NCBI GenBank assembly: GCA_046328125.1
Contig: JAXLXF010000032.1
Coordinates: 15,095 to 79,094 of the forward strand
Source of the DNA: JADZEM01 sp046328125
GTDB taxonomy: Bacteria > Chloroflexota > UBA6077 > JACCZL01
Length of the DNA stretch: 64,000 nt
Reading direction: 5' to 3'
Positions 49,576 through 57,988 of this stretch are shown here, piece after piece. The notes beneath the pieces are model-generated. The model was not told where the DNA came from and searched no databases. It was given only the letters and a program-made list of their open reading frames with translations. The translations under genes were made by a program, and so were the position numbers. Each line of letters starts with the position of its first letter. Within the stretch, counting starts at the first letter, position 1.

Positions 49576-51820
49576 GGGGGCCTCCTCCTGGTGTGGCCGC
49601 GACGCGCTTGCGCTCGCGGCGGTGCTCGCTGCCGTTCGACGGCGCTCGATCGGGCAGCACGATCAGCGCGTCCAGGACGCGCACGCCCTCGCCTCGCCGA
49701 AGGACGACCAGTGGGTTGACGTCTAGCGATTCCACGATGCCGCGATGGTCCACGGCGAAGCTACCCACCGCCTGGATCGCCCCGACCGCCGCGTCGGCGT
49801 CCAGGGCCTGGCCCCTCTGCTCGGCGCGCAGCACCCGCCCGAGCCCGCTCCGGTCCAGCAAGTCGCGGGCGTGGGCCTCGGTGAGCGGCGGCAGGGCCAG
49901 CGCCACCCGCCCGATCGCCTCGGCGTACGAGCCGCCCGGCCCACAGGCGACCAGCGGCCCGAACTGGGGGTCCGTGTGAACGCCCAGCAGGATCTCCAGG
50001 CCGCCCCGGACCATCTCCGAGACGAGGGCACAGAACGGCTCCCCGGGTGGCAGCAGCGGTCTGACCGCGCGCTCCATCTCAGCCCAGCGCGCGGCCAGGT
50101 CGTCCTCGTCTCGGACGTTCAGCGCAACCCCGCCGACCGCCGCCTTGTGGGGCAGCGCCGCCGAGAGCACCTTCAGCGCCACCGGGTACCCGATCTCGCG
50201 GGCGGTGCTCAGTGCTGCCTCCAGCGATTCGGCCAGCCTCTCACGCGGGCCGACGAGGCCGTACTCCGCGAGCCGCTGCTTGCTCGTCCACTCGTCCAGC
50301 GTCGCCACGCCGCCGGCCAGCCGCTCGAAGACCCGGCCCCTCACTGTCAGGCCATCACCCGGCGCGACGATGGCCGAGTGCTCGGCCCGCGCCCGGCCGT
50401 GCTCGGCCCACGCTTGCAGCCCCCAGAACGCCCGCTGCACCGTCCGCACGTACGGCACGCCTGACCGCCGCAGGAACCGCTTCCCCCAGGTCGGGATCAG
50501 CTGGCTGGAGGCAGCCGCCGTCACGAGCGGCTTGACCGTCTGGGTCCGCAAGCGGGCCACCTGCTCGAACGACGCCTGGTGCGACGGCGACGTCTCATCG
50601 GGCAGGCCCAGTGCGAACACGAACAGCGCCACGTCCAGATTCGGGTCGGCGGCGAAGCAGGCGGTCGCCCGGTCGAACAGGTCGGCCTCGGTGCGGACCT
50701 GGGCCGTCGTGTCGAGCGGGTTGGCGACCGAGGCGTACGGCGGCAGGATCTGTTGCAGCTCGGTCTCGGTCTCGGGGGTGAGCGTCGGGAGGGGCACGCC
50801 AGCAGCGGCGGCGGCGTCGGCGGCCATCAGCCCGGCCCCGCCGGATGCCACCACCACCCCGACCCTCGGCGTCTCGCCACGGCTCGGCGGGAGCTGGCTC
50901 AGCAGCACCGCCAGGTCGATCAGCTCGTCGAAGTCCCCTGCCAGCACGATCCCGAAGCGACGGCAGACCGCCTCGAACGCCTCATGCGAGCCGGCCAGCG
51001 CGCCGGTGTGCGAGAGCGCCAGCTGCTTGCCCCGATCGGAGCGACCCAGCTTCAGCGCCACGATCGGCTTGCCGGCCGCCAGCGCCCGTCCGGCCAGTGC
51101 CAGCAGCTCCTCCGGGCGGCGGACCCCTTCGAGAATGAGGCAGATCACCCGCGTCTCGGGATCGTCTACCGCCCGCTCCAGGTAGTACTCCAGATCCAGG
51201 TCGATCTCGTTCCCGAGCGAGACCAGGAAGCTCGCCCCGGCCGACCGCTCCTCCAGCAGCCGCAGCGCCGTGATCATGAAGGCGCCGCTCTGCGAGATCA
51301 CGGCGATGGGGCCGGGTGGCGGGAGCCGCCGCAGGTGGGTCACCGTCGCCGGGACGCGGTCGCGGACGTTGATGTAGCCCAGCGAGCTCGGGCCGAGCGC
51401 CTGCGGGCCGTGAAGATCGCGCCGACGCGCGACCTCGCCACGAAGCTGGCCACTCGCGAGGTCGGACGGGTCGATGCTGCTCAGGATCACCACGCTCTGG
51501 ACCCCGACCGCGACACAGTCGTCCAGGATGCCCGGCAGGTGCTCCTGGCTCGCCATCACGACCGCCTGGTCCACCGCCCCGCCGATGTGCTTCAGCGACG
51601 GCACGGCCGGCTCGCCGAAGACGGTGGAGCGGCGCGCGTTCACGAGGTGAATCGCGCCCCGGTAGCGGTGCTCCCAGAGGTTGCGGAAGATGTTGCGGGC
51701 AAAGTAGGTCCGCTCGGACGCCCCGATCAGTGCGATCGAGCGCGGGGCCAGGACCGGATCGGCGCCAGCGCCCGCCGCCGCTCCGGTCTGCCTCCGAGGC
51801 GCCCGCCCTGCGGTGGTCAC
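49568..51820 (-). CDS. ADP-forming acyl-CoA synthetase (acetate-CoA ligase family)
   Basis: A 750-residue NDP-forming acyl-CoA ligase, complete in one chain. The CoA-binding domain has SIALIGASERTYFARNIFRN, the ligase domains have IAVISQSGAFMITALRLLEE, the phosphohistidine loop is LALSHTGALAGSHEAFE, and the ATP-grasp domain starts near 510 (VALKVLSAALPHKAAVGGVA). The GTG start overlaps the acyl-CoA dehydrogenase stop (GTGA). It is related to the gene at 30403 but lacks the repeat insertion. With the dehydrogenase it could recover ATP from, or activate, the same acid. Confidence 0.9.
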   Translation of the reverse strand: MTTAGRAPRRQTGAAAGAGADPVLAPRSIALIGASERTYFARNIFRNLWEHRYRGAIHLVNARRSTVFGEPAVPSLKHIGGAVDQAVVMASQEHLPGILDDCVAVGVQSVVILSSIDPSDLASGQLRGEVARRRDLHGPQALGPSSLGYINVRDRVPATVTHLRRLPPPGPIAVISQSGAFMITALRLLEERSAGASFLVSLGNEIDLDLEYYLERAVDDPETRVICLILEGVRRPEELLALAGRALAAGKPIVALKLGRSDRGKQLALSHTGALAGSHEAFEAVCRRFGIVLAGDFDELIDLAVLLSQLPPSRGETPRVGVVVASGGAGLMAADAAAAAGVPLPTLTPETETELQQILPPYASVANPLDTTAQVRTEADLFDRATACFAADPNLDVALFVFALGLPDETSPSHQASFEQVARLRTQTVKPLVTAAASSQLIPTWGKRFLRRSGVPYVRTVQRAFWGLQAWAEHGRARAEHSAIVAPGDGLTVRGRVFERLAGGVATLDEWTSKQRLAEYGLVGPRERLAESLEAALSTAREIGYPVALKVLSAALPHKAAVGGVALNVRDEDDLAARWAEMERAVRPLLPPGEPFCALVSEMVRGGLEILLGVHTDPQFGPLVACGPGGSYAEAIGRVALALPPLTEAHARDLLDRSGLGRVLRAEQRGQALDADAAVGAIQAVGSFAVDHRGIVESLDVNPLVVLRRGEGVRVLDALIVLPDRAPSNGSEHRRERKRVAATPGGGPHD

Positions 51821-52974
51821 CGCTTCCACTGGTTGTTTCTGATGCCCAGGATCTGCCCGGCCATCGTGTTGCGGTGGATCTCCATCGTGCCGCCGGCGAT
51901 GCTGGCGCCGCGCACGAAGCGGTACATCCACTCCAGCGGCAAGTCCTGCGAGTAGCCGTACGCGCCGTGGATCTGGATCGCCTTGTCGCAGACCTCCTTG
52001 CCGCCCTCGGCCACCGCGATCTTCGCCATCGAGGTGTAGAGCGGGTTCGGAGCGCCACGGTCGGCGGCGTCGGCGGCGCGGTAGAGCAGCAGCCGGGCCG
52101 AATCGAGCTTCAGCGCCATGTCCGCGAGCATCCACTGGATGCCCTGGAAGTCGGAAAGCGGCCGATTGAACTGGTACCGGTCCTTTGTGTACTGGACGGC
52201 CCGGTCGAACGCCAGCTGCGCGATGCCCAGGTTGCGGGCCGTGCCGCCGATCCGCTCGACGTTGTAGAGGCCGGTCAGCTTGCCGAAGCCGCCCTCCGGG
52301 ATCAGGATGTTCTCGACCGGAACGCGGCAGTCCTCGAAGATCAGCTCCCACTGCTTGTCGCCGGCCATGTTGACGGTGGGCCGCCCGAGACGGAAGCCCG
52401 GCATGCCCTTCTCGACCAGGACGCCGCCGATGCCGGCCGCGCCGGGCTTGTCGAGGTTCATCCGACCGTACACGATAAACAGGTCGGACTCGGCGGCGCC
52501 GCTGACGAAGTGCTTGGTGCCGTTGACCACAAAGTGATCGCCGTCGCGGACGGCGGTCGTCTTCATCGCGGTCGCCGCGGATCCCGCCTCCGGCTCGGTG
52601 ATCGCGATGGCCGGGAAGCTCTCGCCCTGGCAGATCTTCGGGATCACCCGCGACTTCATGGCGTGGTCGCCGAGGTGGGCGATGAAGTCCGCCTGCCCGA
52701 CGCTGGTGTTCAGCACGATGCCGGCGCCGCGGGGGCAGTGCCGGGCAACCTCCTCGATGACCAGCACCGAGTCCAGCACCGAGAGGCCGCCCCCGCCGTA
52801 CTCCTGGGGCAGGTTGATCCCGAGCAGCTGCTGCTCGGCCAGGACCAGCATCCGCTCCTTGAACGGCACCGGCTTCTCGGGCGGCGGGAAGGCGTTCGGC
52901 TCCAGCTCGCGCCGCGCGAGCTCGCCGATGGTCCGCTTGAGGGCGACCTGATCTTCGGACAGGAGGAAATCCAT
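51817..52974 (-). CDS. Acyl-CoA dehydrogenase, isovaleryl/long-chain-like active site
   Basis: A 385-residue FAD-dependent acyl-CoA dehydrogenase that introduces a 2,3-double bond. FAD-binding segments are AIAITEPEAGSAATAMKTTA and FVVNGTKHFVSGA; the C-terminal segment is QIHGAYGYSQDLPLE. The catalytic glutamate of most members, in a YEGT motif, is Gly361 here (AGGTMEIHR). The alternative base position used by isovaleryl- and long-chain enzymes is filled by Glu240 (YNVERIGG). The start has GAGGGAG upstream. It lies 9 bp after the ammonia-lyase-like gene and overlaps the acyl-CoA synthetase by 4 bp. Confidence 0.92.
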   Translation of the reverse strand: MDFLLSEDQVALKRTIGELARRELEPNAFPPPEKPVPFKERMLVLAEQQLLGINLPQEYGGGGLSVLDSVLVIEEVARHCPRGAGIVLNTSVGQADFIAHLGDHAMKSRVIPKICQGESFPAIAITEPEAGSAATAMKTTAVRDGDHFVVNGTKHFVSGAAESDLFIVYGRMNLDKPGAAGIGGVLVEKGMPGFRLGRPTVNMAGDKQWELIFEDCRVPVENILIPEGGFGKLTGLYNVERIGGTARNLGIAQLAFDRAVQYTKDRYQFNRPLSDFQGIQWMLADMALKLDSARLLLYRAADAADRGAPNPLYTSMAKIAVAEGGKEVCDKAIQIHGAYGYSQDLPLEWMYRFVRGASIAGGTMEIHRNTMAGQILGIRNNQWKR

Positions 52975-52983
52975 CTCGCTCCC

Positions 52984-54216
52984 TCAGCGCGCGGCGGCGG
53001 CGCTTCGAGCGCGAACGATGGCGATGACGCGCTCGATCTCGTTGACGGCGATGGTGTGGGGCGTGTCGATGCCGCCGCCGGGGGTCATCAGGAGCAGGTC
53101 GGGGGCGGTCGCGGCCGCCATGTGCGCCACCACCTGGCCGGTGCGGTCGGTCGAGGAGGCGCTGCCCGCGAGATACGGCTTGATCCCCTTTTCGCGGCAG
53201 TAGACCACCACGTCCATGCAGCCCTGGACGCTTCCGATGGTCGGAGCGTGGATCATCTGGTAGTCGGCGGCGCCGGCATCGGCGAACCGCTTGTGATCCT
53301 CGGCGCTGGCGCAGAAGTAGTCCGCGATCAGGCTGCCCTTCATCTGCTTCGCGCGCATCGCCTGCCGAATCTCGACCATCTTGGCGATCTGGCTGTCGCG
53401 GTCCGGCATCTCGACGGGCGTGGCCCAGACGATCGGCAGCGGGTCGGCGATCGCCTCAAGCTCGGCCATGTAGGCGATGATCTTGTCAGTGTCGTTGTCG
53501 TAGTCGCGGCCGGGGAAGCCGTTCATGTCGAGCTGCACGTCCATGATGAAGCCCGGGGCGTACTTCTGGACGCGCTCCTTCATCCACTCGAGCAGGCCCG
53601 GATGATCCTCCCACGCCTTCCGGTTGCGGGTGCTGCGGTGGAACGAGGAGATCCGCCGCATGATGCAGCGATCCAGGCTGTACTCCCAGTCGTTGCTGCT
53701 CTGGCCCAGCAGCGGCGGGACCGAGGTCGCCATCGTGGTGCCCCACTCGTCGGCGAGCACTTCGGCCTTGGTCAGCCGGCGGGCAACCGCCACCGCGTCG
53801 AGCAGGGCCGCGCTGATCGCCCAGCGGAGCGCCATGTGCATCCGCCCGCCGTTCACCTGGACGGCGTCCAGCTCCTCGGCGAGCGGCCGGAACACGTCCA
53901 GCGACCTCCCGATCAGCAGCGGCTTGATGGTCTGCTCGACGATCTGGATCTGCTCGTCGGCGCGGACCGGCGGATCGACGCCGGCGCGGCCAGGGAAGAC
54001 GCCACTCGACCCGTCGCCGTTCGCCACCGAGCCGTCGTCAAGGAGCAGCTGGAGGCAGATCGCCTCGGGGACCTCGCGGGGCGCCTTGAAGCCGGGCAGG
54101 ACCGGGTCACCCTCGATGAAGAGACCGTCGATGTGGGCGGCGTACCGTTGCGCGCGCTGGTCGGTGCAGTAGCTGGAGCCCACGCCCCGGCTCGCGATGA
54201 CGTCCACGATCTGCAT
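52984..54216 (-). CDS. Methylaspartate ammonia-lyase-like protein lacking the catalytic lysine
   Basis: A 410-residue paralogue of the protein at 24205-25452. It keeps the family frame: EAICLQLLLDDGSVANGDGS, VLADEWGTTM, Asp230 (QLDMNG), Glu269 (TPVEMPDRDSQ), Asp299 (LIADYF) and His193. The segment that holds the general-base lysine in ammonia-lyases (YQKI) reads YQMI, with Met321 in its place, and PDLG is APTIG. Either the chemistry differs or another residue serves. The ATG at 54216 has GGAGAAGAG upstream. It is the first gene of the operon with the acyl-CoA dehydrogenase, synthetase and DinB protein, with both a P-type and a Q-type promoter upstream. Confidence 0.8.
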   Translation of the reverse strand: MQIVDVIASRGVGSSYCTDQRAQRYAAHIDGLFIEGDPVLPGFKAPREVPEAICLQLLLDDGSVANGDGSSGVFPGRAGVDPPVRADEQIQIVEQTIKPLLIGRSLDVFRPLAEELDAVQVNGGRMHMALRWAISAALLDAVAVARRLTKAEVLADEWGTTMATSVPPLLGQSSNDWEYSLDRCIMRRISSFHRSTRNRKAWEDHPGLLEWMKERVQKYAPGFIMDVQLDMNGFPGRDYDNDTDKIIAYMAELEAIADPLPIVWATPVEMPDRDSQIAKMVEIRQAMRAKQMKGSLIADYFCASAEDHKRFADAGAADYQMIHAPTIGSVQGCMDVVVYCREKGIKPYLAGSASSTDRTGQVVAHMAAATAPDLLLMTPGGGIDTPHTIAVNEIERVIAIVRARSAAAAR

Positions 54217-54361
54217 GTACTCTTCTCCAGCGAAGTAGGTCGCCGCCAGAATCCGGGCAGCGTGAAGCAGCGTCCAGGGGCGATGGGCAGTCGCGGCCAC
54301 CCACCATCAGGTGCTCCGGTCCCCACGGTCGCAACCGAGAGCTCGAATGTGTCGCTCGCCC

Positions 54362-54408
54362 ACTCTAGCAGGGGCTTCGGACAGAGCTCTTCCTACGTCA
54401 CGTAGGAA
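54362..54408 (-). promoter_or_regulatory. P-type activator site and promoter of the 54216 operon
   Basis: On the minus strand TTCCTAC-GTGAC-GTAGGAA (54408-54390), then 22 nt, then TAGAGT (54367-54362). The arms extend to 9 bp, making this the most symmetric of the three P sites. The predicted transcript starts about 140 nt before the start codon. Confidence 0.7.
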
Positions 54409-54495
54409 AAAGGCGCCGGCGGCTGGGGCTGAATCTGGCGCCGGCTGACGACGTCACGGACAGGCCACCCGCGACGGCGCGCACGGAGCGCGCCG

Positions 54496-54732
54496 CTACG
54501 CCCACGCTTCGCTCGACGGCCACGAATCGTCGTCTACAGGGCGCTCGCGGCGCGGCCGCAGACGACGAGAGATCGTGCTGGCGAGCCAGCGAACCGTCTG
54601 GACCGCCCCTTCCGCGTGATCGCAGAACGCGTCGAGACAGACCGTCTGCCCGTCGTCGGCGCGGCGCCGCGCGGGGTCAGGTACGTACCAGGAGAACCAG
54701 TCCGGGTCGTCGCCAGCGGTCCAGCTCGACAT
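54496..54732 (-). CDS. Possible small protein of unknown function
   Basis: A 78-codon frame (MSSWTAGDDPDWFSWYVPDP to SSEAWA) with GAGAG and GAGGA in the 12 bases before the ATG. The protein is acidic at both ends with a basic middle (RRLRPRRER) and four tryptophans at least; I recognise no family. It lies between the Q-type and P-type promoters, so a transcript from the distal promoter would cover it. It may be a real leader-encoded gene or chance. Nothing else is supported in 54217-55094 besides the two promoters. Confidence 0.4.
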   Translation of the reverse strand: MSSWTAGDDPDWFSWYVPDPARRRADDGQTVCLDAFCDHAEGAVQTVRWLASTISRRLRPRRERPVDDDSWPSSEAWA

Positions 54733-54843
54733 AATCCTCAGCTCTCAGCCTCGACGCTCGCGGGTCTCTCAGCCTGTCGAGGCTGCGTGCGAGCGCAGGC
54801 GCCATCGCGCGCTCGACCGAACGGCCAGGCCGAACCAGCATGG

Positions 54844-54910
54844 TAGTTTCATTAGTCGAAATCGTGTTTCTCTACGGGTGCATCGTACCGACGTGCGTCT
54901 CGACTGTCAA
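54844..54910 (-). promoter_or_regulatory. Q-type promoter and operator, distal promoter of the 54216 operon
   Basis: On the minus strand TTGACA (54910-54905), 17 bp, TACGAT (54887-54882), then 19 nt, then ATTTC-N7-GAAAC (54862-54846). The palindrome is weaker than at the two other Q sites, but spacing and box sequences agree. Confidence 0.65.
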
Positions 54911-55094
54911 TCGGTTGGCGCCGCCGCGCCGCCGCGCCGCCTTCAACGGGTCACTTCGACCCACCATCGCCGACGTGGAATTGACCCACCCGGCGTACCA
55001 GTACGCCAGACGCTGACTCCCGCCCCGGTTCCCGCCCATGAGACAATCGGCAGCGGTGATCGACGCTCCGAGCGATGAGAAGGGGAGCAGGACC

Positions 55095-56183
55095 ATGCGC
55101 GTAGGTGTTGACGGTCGCAAGATCCCACGAGCAGCCGAGTACGGGCCGTTCAAGAGCTTCGACCACGCCCAGCAGATGGGGATGGAAGGGCTCTTCTTCC
55201 GGACCGTCCTGGAGATGAGCCCGAAGCTCGACCACGGCGAGATGCGCGAGCTCGAGGCCCACGCCGACAGCCTCGGGATGTACGTCGAGAGCGGGCTGGG
55301 CAAGGTGAACCCGTACGCCTCGCCCGAAGCGCCCGAGCTGCGCGCGGCCGGCGACGGCGACATCCTGCTCGGGTTCCGCCGCATGATGGAGGCGTGCCAC
55401 GCCGGCGGCATCTCCGAAGTGTGGATCGGCACCGCCAACTTCAAGGGCGTCTATCGCGGCAACTTCGCGTACGACCGCTTCCGCACCGACGTGACCTGGG
55501 ACGAGCAGCTGGAGGCGACCGCCCGGTTCCTCCACAAGCTCGCGCCCATCGCCCGCGACCTCGGCATCCACATGAACATGGAGACGCACGAGGAGATCAC
55601 CACGTTCGAGGTCGTGCGGCTGGTCGAGGAGATCGGGCCGGACGTGCTGGGCGTCACCTTCGATGTCGCGAACGTGACCCATCGCGGCGAAGACCCCGTC
55701 GCGGCGGCCCACCGGGTCGCGCCGTACGTGCGCCAGACCCACCTGAAGGACGTCGTCCACAAGCTCGTGCCGGACGGCGCGATCCGCGAGATGCGGCCGT
55801 GCGGGCAGGGCGTCGTCAATTACGAGGCGATCCTGCCGCTGCTGTACCAGCACAACCCGAGCTTGAACCTGACCATCGAGAACGCCTCGAATCACGGCCA
55901 GACCTACATGGAGGTGTTCAGCCCGGTCTGGCACGCCTCCCACAAGGATCTGACGCCCGCCGAGCTGGCCGAGTGGTTCCGTCTGACGAGGCTGTACGAC
56001 ACCAAAACCGCCAGCGGCGAGTGGCCGACGCTGGAGAAGTACATCTCCACCCCGTTCGACTACGAGCGCACGGTCTGGTTCATCAAGGAGAGCGCGGCAT
56101 ACTTGCGCTCGGTCTGCGAGCGCCACGGTCTACACACGATGAGCCGAACGAACGTCGAGAGGAGCCTGCCATCACCCTTGTAG
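55095..56183 (+). CDS. Sugar phosphate isomerase/epimerase-type TIM-barrel protein
   Basis: A 362-residue xylose-isomerase-like (AP endonuclease 2) barrel. Metal-site residues are apparent in LGIHMNMETHEE (Glu), VTFDVANVTHRGED (Asp and His), RQTHLKDVVH (His) and LNLTIENASN (Glu). Family members isomerise or epimerise sugars or cleave inositol-like rings. The ATG at 55095 has GGGGAGCAGGA upstream. The last residues (SLPSPL and stop) are encoded by the edge of an R5 repeat, so the original C-terminus may have differed. It is followed by two amidohydrolases and a GMC oxidoreductase on the same strand. Confidence 0.85.
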   Translation: MRVGVDGRKIPRAAEYGPFKSFDHAQQMGMEGLFFRTVLEMSPKLDHGEMRELEAHADSLGMYVESGLGKVNPYASPEAPELRAAGDGDILLGFRRMMEACHAGGISEVWIGTANFKGVYRGNFAYDRFRTDVTWDEQLEATARFLHKLAPIARDLGIHMNMETHEEITTFEVVRLVEEIGPDVLGVTFDVANVTHRGEDPVAAAHRVAPYVRQTHLKDVVHKLVPDGAIREMRPCGQGVVNYEAILPLLYQHNPSLNLTIENASNHGQTYMEVFSPVWHASHKDLTPAELAEWFRLTRLYDTKTASGEWPTLEKYISTPFDYERTVWFIKESAAYLRSVCERHGLHTMSRTNVERSLPSPL

Positions 56184-56400
56184 TGCCGAGATAGCCTGCC
56201 ATCACCCTTGTCATCCCGAGGAAGCCGCCCTCCCCTGTCATCCCGAGGGAGCCCCGGCGACCGAGGGATCTCAAGCTGACGGGATTGGAAGCGTGAGATC
56301 CCTCCTTCGTCGGGATGACAAGGGGTGCGTCGGGATGACAAGGGGTGCGTCGGGATGACAAGGGGTTGGTCGGTGTGACCGGCGTGCGTCGGGATGACAG
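56164..56400. repeat. R5 repeat cluster, TGTCATCCCGAGG type, with a 20-bp tandem array
   Basis: GCCTGCCATCACCCTTGT occurs twice (56164 and 56193), then TGTCATCCCGAGG units. From 56311 to about 56390 come four copies of a 20-bp unit CGGGATGACAAGGGGTGCGT, the last two degenerate. The left and right halves are partly inverted copies. They fill most of the gap 56184-56510, which has no gene or clear promoter. Confidence 0.85.
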
Positions 56401-56510
56401 GGGATGTTGAAGCTTGTTCGATGGTGCGGAGACAGGATCTTGAAGAAGCACACCCGACGAGGCTCGCCTTCGCGCAGTGCGCGCCTGATTCGTGCAGTGC
56501 GGGCCTTTGT

Positions 56511-57977
56511 ATGAAGACGAAACTGACCGGCCGCTTCGTGATTGGCTACGAGGGCGGCGACCACGTGGTGTACCGCGACGGCGAGGTCGTCTACGAGGAC
56601 GACCGCGTCCTGTTCGTCGGGCACGGCTACCCCAATCCCGTGGACAAGACCATCGACGCGGGTGACGCCGTCGTCGGGCCGGGCTTCGTCGACCTGAACG
56701 CCGTCTCGGACATCGACCACGGCATCCTGGACACCTGGCCCGGCCCCGAGCTGATGACCGGCCACATCTGGTCGGAAGAGTACTTCCACCGTCGCCGCCA
56801 CGAGGTGTTCAGCCCCGACGACGAGCGGTTCCAGCGCCGCTACGCCCTGATCCAGCTGCTGCTGAACGGCATCACCACCGCCATGCCGATCGCCGCCGAG
56901 ACGTACCGCGAGTGGTGCGAGACGGAGGAGCAGCTCGCGGACGTGGCGAGCATCGCCGGCGAGCTCGGGTTGAGGATGTACCTCGGGCCATCGTACCGAT
57001 CCGGCATCAACGTGATGAAGGCGGACGGCACCCGAGACGTCGCCTGGGACGAGGCGCGCGGCGAGGAGAACTTCCGCCAGGCCGTCAGCTTCGCCAGGAG
57101 CGTTGACGGCGCCTACGACGGCCGGCTGCGCGCCGCTTTCCTGCCCTGCCGCATCGAGACGATGACCCTGGACATCTTGAAGGAGACGAAGCGGCAGGCC
57201 GACGCCCTCGGAGCGCCGATCAAGCTGCACGCCGCCCAGGGCCTCCCCGAGCTGGCCCTGATCCAGAAGCGGTACGGCAAGCGCTCCATCGAGCTGCTCG
57301 GCGAGATCGGCTTCCTGGGGGCGAACGTCGGTATCCCGCACGTCTTCTTCATCGGCGGCCACAACGGCGTCGAGGCGAGTGGCGCGGACGAGCTGGCCCT
57401 GCTCCGAGATTCCGGCACCACCGTCATCCACTGTCCGATTCCGGCTGCTCGACACGCCCGCTCGCTGGACACGTTCGACGGCTATCTGAAGGCTGGCCTC
57501 AACATCGCGCTCGGCACCGACATGTACCCGCCGGACATCATCCGCGCGATGGACTACGCCACCCACATGGCGAAGCAGCGCTCCAGAGATCAGACGGCCG
57601 GCTCCCACGCCGACATGTACCGCGCGGCCACCCTCGGCGGCGCCAGGATGCTGGGCCGCGACGACCTCGGCCGGCTGGCGGCGGGCTCGAAGGCGGACAT
57701 CACCGTCGTAGACCTCAGCCAGCTGCGCACCGGCCCCATCGACGACCCGATCCGCACGATGGTGATGAACGCCAACGGCGCCCAGGTCAAAACGGCGATC
57801 GTGGACGGCCGCACGGTGGTCGAGGACGGCATGGTACCCGGCGTGGACGTGGCCGCGATGCGCCACCGCGCGCAGGCGTACTTCGAGCGGTACAAGGCGG
57901 CCTACTCGGAGTGGGACTACCTCCGCCGCCCCACTGACGTGCTGTTCCCGCCGTCGTTCCGTACCGTGACGAGGTAG
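56511..57977 (+). CDS. Amidohydrolase superfamily protein without the HxH motif
   Basis: A 488-residue protein of the chlorohydrolase/cytosine deaminase-like amidohydrolases. Later metal ligands are visible: IKLHAAQG (His), FIGGHNG (His) and ALGTDMYPP (Asp), then the C-terminal beta-sandwich with GSKADITVVDL and VKTAIVDGRTVVEDG. Where these enzymes have PGxxDxHxH, this one reads VGPGFVDLNAVSDIDHG, so the first His pair is missing. A changed metal site or loss of activity is possible. The start at 56511 is the first ATG after the R5 repeats and has no strong ribosome-binding site. It is a distant paralogue of the gene at 59730. Confidence 0.82.
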   Translation: MKTKLTGRFVIGYEGGDHVVYRDGEVVYEDDRVLFVGHGYPNPVDKTIDAGDAVVGPGFVDLNAVSDIDHGILDTWPGPELMTGHIWSEEYFHRRRHEVFSPDDERFQRRYALIQLLLNGITTAMPIAAETYREWCETEEQLADVASIAGELGLRMYLGPSYRSGINVMKADGTRDVAWDEARGEENFRQAVSFARSVDGAYDGRLRAAFLPCRIETMTLDILKETKRQADALGAPIKLHAAQGLPELALIQKRYGKRSIELLGEIGFLGANVGIPHVFFIGGHNGVEASGADELALLRDSGTTVIHCPIPAARHARSLDTFDGYLKAGLNIALGTDMYPPDIIRAMDYATHMAKQRSRDQTAGSHADMYRAATLGGARMLGRDDLGRLAAGSKADITVVDLSQLRTGPIDDPIRTMVMNANGAQVKTAIVDGRTVVEDGMVPGVDVAAMRHRAQAYFERYKAAYSEWDYLRRPTDVLFPPSFRTVTR

Positions 57978-57988
57978 AAGTCTTTTCG

